A stretch of 64,000 bases of DNA from Mytilus edulis. Taxonomy: Eukaryota > Mollusca > Bivalvia > Mytilida > Mytilidae. Positions within the stretch are counted from its first letter, which is position 1, and each line of letters starts with the position of its first letter. This document shows positions 1 to 9,400 of this stretch, one piece after another. The DNA is taken from positions 97,432,749-97,496,748 of the forward strand of contig NC_092344.1 in the NCBI RefSeq assembly GCF_963676685.1, in the 5' to 3' direction. A program made the position numbers and the translations under genes. The notes beneath the pieces were generated by a model. The model had not been told where the DNA came from. It made no database searches and saw only the letters and a list, made by a program, of their open reading frames with translations.

Positions 1-330
1 TTACTTGATGTAAAAAGTTAAATCACAAAAAAACTAAACTCCGAGGAATTCAAAACGAAAAGCTCCTAAGCAACTGGAAAAATCAAAAGCTCAAACACAT
101 CAAACTAATGGACAACAACTGTAATGTTCCTGACTTAGTACGTGCATTTTTTTAAACCTGGTAGATTAAACCTGGTTTAATAGTTAGCTTATCCTTTCAC
201 TTTATGACAGTCGCATACATTTCCATTATATTGACAACGATGTGTGAACAAAACAAACAGACAAAATAGGTAAAAATGCAAAAAAAAAAAAAACATAGGG
301 GTACAGCAGTAATATTCTTAAATATGCATA
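1..330 (-). repeat. Dispersed mussel repeat, inverted copy of the 3' part of the Penelope-like element
   Basis: The stretch containing AAAGCTCAAACACATCAAAC and the following ACAACAACTGTAATGTTCCT reads as the reverse complement of sequence at about 2300-2690 and 26020-26430, where it follows reverse-transcriptase remnants. Related short copies occur near 7225-7300 and 31900-32000. I recognise the family as common in mussel genomes from memory. No coding capacity is seen. Confidence 0.7.
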
Positions 331-846
331 GTTCTTAGATTTTAAACACTAACCGGCACTAAAATAGATAGTGAAATTCATTTGTCTTCCATCTCTAAGA
401 ATTTCATTTAGACTCCTTGTTTCTATTGGTATTTTAAGGTTGCAGCATCGCAGCTTATTAATATATTTACGATCTGCAAATGAGAGTCTTACTAATTATT
501 TTGAATAGACAATAATTTTCCCCTTCAATAAGTTTTGTATTTGACTGTGCCACTGTTGGATGAATCTATCTGTTTATCTTTGCTTAATATTCGTTTTTAT
601 ATAAATTCGATCTTTCTTTGATTTAATATTCCATATAAAGCTAAATCTAGTATTGTCAAATATAGATTAAGCATGGACTTAACAAACAAAAACAGAAAGA
701 TCGGAACCATCGTATGATGAAGAGAGAACAAGTCTTCCAGTTGTTCTAATAAAGGAGTTAATGCTATCAACTTCAGCAACAACGTTCTTCGTCACAAAGG
801 AGTAGCATCTTAAATTCCACTTTATTTCAAAATCAATCTGTTCTCA

Positions 847-1065
847 TTGTATCCTAAAGTTACAACAAAACCATTGAACCTAAAGTATTTAACAACAAGC
901 AAGCACTGCATTGATTTAGAAGAATACATAATAAAACTTCTAACATGTGACTGCTCTTACTCGCCTAATATTTTCAGTCCGTATTTCCATGTTATTAATG
1001 TTGATCTTAAAGATAATGTGAAACAATTTACTCGCGTAGTGGTATTAACCATATGTGGATTCTGA
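847..1065 (+). pseudogene. Penelope-like element N-terminal fragment
   Basis: An open stretch of 72 codons contains LEEYIIKLLTCDCSYSP and then VINVDLKD. Mollusc Penelope-like proteins carry a CDC motif followed by a V-x-G-D-L/V stretch upstream of the RT. No further domain is visible and the frame closes before the RT part, so this is a relic. Confidence 0.5.
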
Positions 1066-1154
1066 GAAAAAAAACTAAAGAATTTCTGGTTAATTTTGAA
1101 TCTTGATCTTTCTCTTGAAGTTAGTTCGATCAAAACTTTAGATTTTTCAACCCT

Positions 1155-1290
1155 GTATATATGTTACAGGGAATTTGCGAAATCAGGGATTTTGTAAAAT
1201 CACTGAAATTTCAGGGAATTTGTAAAGTCACTGAACTGATTAGTAATTTTACAGAATCATTGATTTTACAAATTCCCTGTAACATATACA
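1155..1290. mobile_element. Short foldback/MITE-like element with GTTACAGG ends
   Basis: The left end GTATATATGTTACAGGGAAT is inverted at the right end (ATTCCCTGTAACATATAC, up to 1289). Inside are short motifs of the type TTTTGTAAAATCACTGAAAT, repeated in both orientations. The terminal TATATGTTACAGG is shared with the 1.6 kb element at 28657-30279. It has no coding capacity and interrupts the Penelope-like relic. Confidence 0.7.
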
Positions 1291-1544
1291 CCACTATTAC
1301 CCATGTGAAACTGAAAAATTGTCTAAAAGAAAGAATAAATGCTTTTCAACATAAAAATGATAGCATATGCTATAAATGTATTACGTTGGGATAACATACG
1401 ACATAATTCGTTAATAGTGAACAAAGAATTAAAACATGCTACACAGAGGAACAAGTGATCAGTATGCTGGAGTTTTTTTATTGACATCATATTTGCTGAA
1501 TTTCGAGGTTCAATTTTTTAACAGATTGTCGACATTAATTCCTA

Positions 1545-1868
1545 TTGGGAACGAACTGTTCTCGCCTCCTTGCCGACCTATTCTTATTTTCATATGAGTC
1601 TGACTTCCTTCAGACACTTGTCACAATGAAGAAGACCAAAGAAGCCAGATTATTTAATTTTGCATTCAGATATATATTGATGATGTTCTTTCCATTAACA
1701 TTTCAAAAGAATTCTGGTTGTGTTCCCTCTATATATCCTGCAGAACTAGAAATTAAAGAAACAACAGACACGGCTTCCTATGCCTTGTTTTCAGACTTAA
1801 ACATCAAATTTGACATCAGCGGTCACCTCAGTACCAGACGATATCGGACGCTTTCAATTTTTAAATAA
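1545..1868 (+). pseudogene. Penelope-like reverse transcriptase fragment, broken
   Basis: The 107-codon open stretch begins MGTNCSRLLADLFLFSYESD, the RT segment just before the catalytic YxDD, and continues to the region after it (AELEIKETTDTAS, then GHLSTRRY). The YIDD site itself is corrupted to YILMM, so it cannot be active. Similarity continues in other frames to about 2100. The sister copy at 25515-25730 keeps YIDD. Confidence 0.75.
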
Positions 1869-2957
1869 TCAATTTCCCTAACCTTAGTAGTAATATATTA
1901 ACTTCACCTGTATATGAGATTTACCAACTCGTTCGGTGTTAAAGAGCTTGCAGCTGCTACTTTTTAAAATTTTACGACACAAGTGTCTTATTAGCAGAAC
2001 TTTGTGAATCAATGGTATGTCAAAGAACGTCTCGTCCTTTTTCTAAAATAGTTCCTCGGAAGATACCAAGACCTTTTCCGTATCAAATTCACAAATAATA
2101 CAACATGGGCTTGAAGTATAGATTCTATGGATATGATCATAACGTGTTACAGTATTCTTTGTTAATTAATACTTTTACTGTTGAGTCTTATTTTGGTAAT
2201 ATCAATTTGACGGAGCTCGGTACTTATGCATCCCGTCATTGTGTTATTGTACTATGGTAAATGTTTGTATTCTTATTTTTCGTTTTTGCTAATTTACTTT
2301 GTCTATATGCGTTTTGTTTTTCTTTGTTGGCATTTTTGTAGGCATATTTGTTCGTTTCTTAGTGATTAAGACTATACTACAAATTATGTTGGCTGTTGTT
2401 ATCCTGATTTTAACATGTTTACCTATTATATCTGTTTGTTTTGTTCACACATCGTGGCAATATATGGAATTTTTTGCGTCTATTATACAAGTGAGAGATT
2501 TTGCTATCTATAAAACCAAGAAAAATCAACCATTTTCTATATACAAAAATGCCTGTACCAAGTCAGAAATATGACAGTTGTTATCCATTCGTTTGATGTG
2601 TTTGAGCTTTTGATTTTGCCGTTTAATTAGGGACTTTCCGTTTAGAATTTCACTCGGAATTCCGTATTTTTATTATTTTATTTTTGACTGCTTTATCCTA
2701 TTTTCCCTATTATGGCTGTTATAAAGTTATAAACTATAAACTTGAATATACCATTAAGTATGTCCATTTTCACATAACGCTAAAATTACTACCGTGTGGG
2801 TGATATATTTTTTTGTATTTGTTATATTATATTCTTTACAAATGTTTTTCGTACACAGAATGTATTTTTGTGTAAACAAAGTAGTCATATATCTGACTTT
2901 TTCTATGGAATATCTTTCTTGAGGTTTTATGAAAACGAAGAGTTTATATATAATATA

Positions 2958-2963
2958 TTTATT
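2958..2963 (-). promoter_or_regulatory. Poly(A) signal AATAAA for the HEPN-TIR gene
   Basis: TTTATT on the plus strand is AATAAA on the coding strand, about 20 nt after the stop codon at 2984-2986. It would give a very short 3' UTR. No better candidate was noticed nearby. Confidence 0.6.
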
Positions 2964-2983
2964 GAATAATTCGTGCCTTATTG

Positions 2984-3450
2984 TTAGTCAATATTCAGTT
3001 CTTTCCTAAATATAGCTTTCAAAGCATTGCAATAATATGGATTAATTTCAAGTTTATTGTCTTCACTTTCTTCTAATGTTTTGTAAAACTTTAGTGGATA
3101 AATTGGAATGAACTCCAAGGGTGAATGTCCTATATTTTCCATAAAGACAGGTATTAGTTTGCACATTTTCATATTCAAACTAAGTGACAGATGAAGTAAA
3201 GTTTGCACTATGTGTCTTAAAATGTTTGCCCGTTCATAGAATCTAGTGATTAGCACAAATATGTTTTTATATTTTAATAGCGGTTTGATGTCAAATACAC
3301 TTCTGCCAGGAAGAAATATCGCATCCTGTGTGTCACCTGTAAGTCCCATCACTGTTGCCTTCAAATGATTTAAATATCTTTCTGCCAATGCTCCATCTTC
3401 CTTTTGATCCGAATGAAGGATCGCCACGTCCTCAGTACATATTTCTTTAT
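2984..3450 (-). CDS. HEPN-TIR gene, exon 8: TIR domain and stop
   Basis: A strong acceptor (polypyrimidine run then CAG) precedes 3450. The exon encodes the whole TIR domain: box-1-like EDVAILHSDQKEDGALAERY, a BB-loop-like FLPGRSVFD, then IFVLITRFYERANILRHIVQ and LIPVFMENIG. The closest family resemblance I recall is the TRIF/TICAM-type TIR. Where enzymatic TIRs (for example SARM1) carry a catalytic Glu near the start of the helix after this strand, I read His in RHIVQ, so NADase activity looks unlikely. That alignment is by eye. Confidence 0.85.
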
Positions 3451-6400
3451 CTGAAAAAAAATGAAAATACCTGATTATATATTCCCTAGCCACCAAACCC
3501 ACTTTGCCTATGATAGCACCACTTTCATGTTTCACGTAGTCCTGCTATCTAGAACCTACTTATTTAATTGTCAGATATGTTTGTGTTTAAAATTGTCGAT
3601 GAAAAGTTCGCTACTTGACATTAGAAGAAACACGATTGCTCTGATTATTTAATAATATAATGGTTTTTTTTATAACTTTGACCACAAGATAAATCAAAAA
3701 TACGATTAGGCCACTATAACTAAATAAAACTGTTCAAACTATTGGTGAATATGTGCATGTTATGGTTTTAGAGAATAATTTCAACAACAGTAAACGGAGA
3801 TGTGGTATGATCTCATGAGTTTAAAGGTTCCATTGCTATCTTTCGCCTTTTTTTTTGTCTTTCAAAAGTATAAGAAGTAGTGATAATAAATAAATAAATT
3901 GCATGAAATATCTAACTTAAATTTTTTCATTTTTTTTCTTTTTCAGCACTCAAACTGTAGTTACCTTTTACATTATTTTATTTGTATAGAAAAAAAAAAA
4001 ATAAACTTATTGAAAAATGTTACAATTATTTCTTATAGTATCACTTATAAATTTTCCACACATAATAATTCATCTTATTTTTTAGTTTAACTAAAACGAC
4101 TCACAAAGAAATTATTATAATATGTATCTCATTACGTACATATACTATAAGGATCTGGATCTTCTATGCTGTGGTCGTCTTCTCTTAGATCCACATTTAA
4201 TGCTTGGTAACAGGTACATTGTTTTCTCTTGGAGTTCGTTCTCCTAGTTATAGAAATAGGATTTATACTTACTAAAACTTTAAAATAATTTATTGAAGGA
4301 AAGAAATAAAATTATTACTCAACAAAAATTATATTAAAAAAATATTTTATTATGTTTCGAAATTATTTCTTATAACTTTTCAATCAACATATAAGATGCT
4401 TAAATATTTACTCAGCATATTTCAATGTTCGAATTATTCACTATGAGTTAAGTAACTTATTGCTTTTTACCTTAAACTTCAAAATTATTTAGGTAAAATA
4501 ACTGTATAAATAATGCTATTATTTATTTGGTGATTTTATATTATAAGTATAACAAATGTCTATGCAACCCTCATTTAAAGAATGATAGGTTTCAAAAGTA
4601 TGGGTTTTGTTGTTGTTATTGATTATGTCTCTGTTCTGACAATTTAAAGCACGTTCCGCTTTTGAAGACTTACATATTTTCCTTTGAATCTTTGGGGGAT
4701 GTTTCCAATCTTTTATTTTTTGATTTTGGCAGTTGTTTTTCCATCCAGTCCCTTAAACCAAGTCCATGTCTTGGTTTCGAAAAAAAGAACTGATGATCTG
4801 TTTTATTCACAAGCTGTTCAATTTCATTTGACAAACTTCGAAGAACAAGTTTGGTATCAGTAACATTCAATGCATCATCGACTTCACTAATACATTTTGA
4901 ACATCTTATCATCTGGTGTGGTATTGCAGGCTGACTTTGTTTAACTTCAACAGTCGATTCTAATTTAGATGGCTTTCCTTTTGAAAGATATGCACTGCAT
5001 ACTTTTCGATCTTTCTTAGTTGCAGCATCGTCCTTATGTTTCTTTCCAGGTCTATTTCTAGTTGAACACATTTCCCAAGACACATTTTTCTTTGCATCTC
5101 CATTTTTGGTAGCAATGTGTGGTCTTTTTTCGTTTATATTTTTGTAATCGTTTTTTGATTGTAGTTCTGTGATTAATGAATGTGCATATCGATGAGGTAA
5201 GGGAGGATTCATTGACCCGGATAAGATGGACTCCTGAGTGACGTTTATAACTGTTGATACTGTTTCCTGCGCAAGTTCTGGTCTAAGGTAACGAGGTTTC
5301 AGACGTTGATGTTGATGTAAAATTCTTTTTTCTCTACAGATATCATTCGCATGCGGAATCGATATAAACTCGTTAGGTTGATCAGCAGCAGAGTCAGATG
5401 GCTGTTTTTGTAACCTGAATAAAATTTATAGATCACGAGGATGATTAAACAAAATCATTGAGGATCTTAAAATTGACGGACCAAGTGTTTTTTGGTTTTT
5501 TTTTATATTTACATAAACACTATTTATATTTCTGATACAGTTTAATTAACAAAACATTATAAGTTACTATTACAATAAAAAGAAACATTTGAATATATTA
5601 CCAGCATGCAGAGGCAGATTTAGGGGGGGGCCCAGGGGGCCCGGGCCCCCCCTTTTTGGGAAAAAAATTGGTTGCTTATATAGGGAATCACTGAAGCGAG
5701 ACTGGAGCGGGCCCCCTCTTAGGTCAGTCAGTGGGGCCCCACTTATGAAAATTTCTGGATCCGCCACTGGCATGCTCGTTGACAAGATGCAGTATATTAT
5801 TGGGACTCCCCACTTTGAGAATTTTTTCCAAAGACATCACGTGTTAACTAACAAATATCGAAGGTTCATCATGTCATTTTTATACCACTAGCTAATATTT
5901 TGAATGAGTTGAGATTCTTTTTAACAATTTGACTGAGTAATTTTGCATGGTGCATGATGGACATGCAACAATGCTTACCCTGTCGTCGCACCAGTCTCAC
6001 TCCTTTTGGAGTACATGTGATTCCCTCAAGTTATTATTTTTACTGTGATTTACCTCATTCTAATCGATTTTGATTTGAACTTTGGAAAACTTCTGTAAGA
6101 TTAATTTAAAAAATCATCTTCACTTGCATATAAAAATTACTTTATAATTCCAGGAATAACATTCTCATAATAATTTAGGTACCTGCATTGTGATTGTTCT
6201 TTTACTGTGTCTGTGTTAGACTCTGTTGTGTCTGTCGTTTGGCATATAATCTGGAAATGAAATCCAAACACATAAACTTGTGTGGTGTGAATCATTATTA
6301 GTTATCTTTTTTTTAGGGAAAAGGCATTTCATCAATTTAAATCAAAAGATAAATAAATGCAAAACCGGCACCCATTTGCAGTACCACCTAAGGTTCTTTA

Positions 6401-9400
6401 ACACCCCAAATGTGGAATAATCAATGATTTAGACTATAACATTAACTGTAATTTCTTTGAAGCATATTCAAGTAATTTGTGAAGAAACATAAAACTTTGT
6501 ATTCAAGGTGCAAACAATTAGAATGACAAATGTGAAATGTGCCCACTTTGAGACATAACTGTATATAATCCCTAGCATCTTTGGAAGACACATCGAAACA
6601 CTACCAAAGATTGATTTTTATTACACAGTTATATACCGTATTCCATTATATACGAGCAAACGAAAGTAAACCACATGTCGACAGCTGAGGTCAGTTTTAT
6701 CAAAGATAAATTACCTACATGTCTTTTCTGGTTTTGGTTTGTTGTTATTTCATTGATGTTTACCCTTAATTTACTTTAATTTATTTATGTAAAATAAAGA
6801 ATGATAAAAAATATTAAATGAACAAAACCTCAGTAATTTTAAAACTCACTGTGTATCTTTTATCTTTTACACACTCTGCGATGTCCCTTTAAACCGTATA
6901 TTATTCTTTTCTACAATAACAATTATTTCAATTGCATGGTATCATAAAAGCAAAACAAAAAACCCTAAATAACCAACTTAATTAAAATTGGGCTGAAAGA
7001 ATACCTGATTTTTAAATGTTGATTTGTCTCCATTCAGTGCCTGTTGTATTATTTGGTTCCTTGGCAATGCAGTTTGAACAGCAGGTAGATCTGTAATATG
7101 AGATAGTATACTTTGAAAATAGATATTGATACATATTTGGACCATAAGATTTACGTTTTAGGTGAAAATATATAAGTTATGTATACTTCACGTTCTCCTG
7201 TGTGTAATTTCGCCTATTGCCTTTTGCTACATTTAAATGGCAAAATCAAAAGGTCAAACACTCCAAACGAATAGATAACAACTGTTATATCTTTTTAAAA
7301 TATTCACTGGGAAAACATTACTTTTTGTACAATGATTGCTTTTGTTCTAAAAGTTTGTTTAAGGATAAAGAAAAATAATTACAAGACAGATGATAATTGA
7401 AAACGTTTCTAGATATACATGAATATAAAGGTACACCATTACGGATGCCAATTATTTTTAAATCTTCATAATTTAAAACCAGGTGCTCCGCAGGGCGCAG
7501 CTTTATACGACCGCAGAGGTCGAACCCTGAACAGTTGGGGCAAGTATGGACAAAACATTCAAGCGTGATACAGCTCTGAATTTGGATTGTGATCAAATTT
7601 TTGACATTACATGGTTTTTTTTACACAAAACAAATGTCAAGATTTTACAAATCAATTAAAGATTTCTTCTTCAAACTTTTTAAATCTAAAATTAAATAGT
7701 TGATCATGACACAGCATAGGTTTCTGACACAGAACGAATGTGGTCTAATGCACCTAAAAGTTTTTCTTTGCCTTTGAGCAATTCACTATGCTGTTGAATA
7801 TTAATCCTCTCTAAAAAATGTTTGAAGAAATTTTCTTTTTATTTATGAAATCTGAAATGAGAAAAATTTCAACCCCCCCCCCCTTTTTTTCACATCCCCG
7901 TTTCCCTTTTTCCAAAACTGATATCAATTCAAATTTCTAATGGAGTTTGCAACAATAACTACTCTTTTAAATACATCATAAAATATTAAAATGTAAATAA
8001 AGTGCTTGTTATCACTGAATGGTAAAGATTGGTTGGTAGTAAAAGTGAATATACATTGTTTATTGTATAAAACAATAAAAAAAACTTCATCAGCAACATT
8101 TTATATTGGCAAATTTCCAATGAAGTTATTTACATAAAGTTATTGGCAAATAAAAATAGAAAATGACATCATAGTCATGTCTGGCAAATGTCCAACATAC
8201 ATTATCTAAAAACATTTTAGATAAGATAAGGAAAAAAAGCTTCATCAGCAACATTTTATATTGGCAAATTTTCAATGAAGTTATTTACATAAAGTTATTA
8301 GCAAATAAAAATAGAAAATGACATCATAGTCATGTCTGGCAAATTTCCAACATATATTATCAACTACTATTCTATACAAAGAAAGATAACTCCAATTGAA
8401 AATTAATTGCTATTGCACAATATTGTGCAATTAGATATTTCTTGCTATTGTGCAATACTGTGCAATTGAAAATTTCTTGCTATTGCACAATACTTGATAT
8501 GGAATCCTGATTTGGACCAACTTGAAAACTGGGCCCATAATCAAAAATCAAAGTACATATTTAGATAAAGCATATCAAATAAGCCCAAGAATTTAATTTT
8601 TGTTAAAATCAAACTTAGTTTAATTTTGGACCCTTTGGACCTTAATGTAGACTAATTTGAAAACTGGACCAAAAATTAAGAATCTACATACACAGTTAGA
8701 TTTGGTATATCAAAGAACCCATTTATTCAATTTTTGATGAAATCAAACAAAGTTTAATTTTGGACCCCCATTTGGACCGACTTGAAAACTAGGCCAATAA
8801 TAAAAAATCTAAGTACATTTTTGGATTCAGCATATCAAAGAACCCCAAGGATTCAATTTTTGTTAAAATCAAACTAAGTTTAATTTTGGACCCTTTGGAC
8901 CTTAATGTAGACCAATTGGAAAACGGGACCAAAAATTAAGAATCTACATACATAGTTAGATTCGGCATATCAAAGAACCCCAATTATTCAATTTTTGATG
9001 AAATCACACTAAGTTCAATTTTGGACCCTTTGAGCCCCTTATTCCTAAACTGTTAGGACCAAAACTCCCAAAATCAAACCCAACCTTCCTTTTATGGTCA
9101 TAAACCTTGTGTTTAAATTTCATAGATTTCTATTTACTTATACTAAAGTTATGGTGCAAAAACAATGCTTATTTGGGCCCCTTTTTGGCCCCTAATTCAT
9201 AAACTGTTGTGACCTCAACTCCAAAAATCAATCCCAACCTTCCTTTTGTGTTCATAAACCTTGTGTTAAAATTTCATTGATTTCTATTTACTTATACTAA
9301 AGTTATTGTGCAAAAACCAAGAATAATGCTTATTTGGGCCCTTTTTTGGCCCTTATTTCCTAAACTGTTGGAACCAAAACTCCCAAAATCAATCCCAACC

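Larger units (their letters stand above)
480..2690 (+). mobile_element. Degenerate Penelope-like retroelement, copy A
   Basis: The order of fragments is that of a Penelope-like element: an N-terminal CDC-containing piece (about 900-1020), a reverse-transcriptase piece beginning with MGTNC (1545-1868), and a non-coding 3' region shared with copy B at 24870-26430. Most of the RT palm and fingers is missing, and a foldback element sits between the two coding pieces at 1155-1290. Frameshifts and substitutions show that it is dead. Assignment to Penelope-like elements rests on family recall of mollusc copies. Confidence 0.7.

Noticed and set aside
5570-5891. Open frames with Gly/Pro-rich peptides on both strands
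   Set aside because: Produced by the G- and C-runs of a MITE.
7490-7540. tRNA-like head: CCGCAGGGCG followed by AGGTCGAACCC, like Pol III A and B boxes, at the start of the 2 kb element (also 19850-19900)
   Set aside because: The B-box-like part lacks one base, the A box is poor and no cloverleaf could be drawn. The element's inverted ends fit a DNA transposon better than a SINE.
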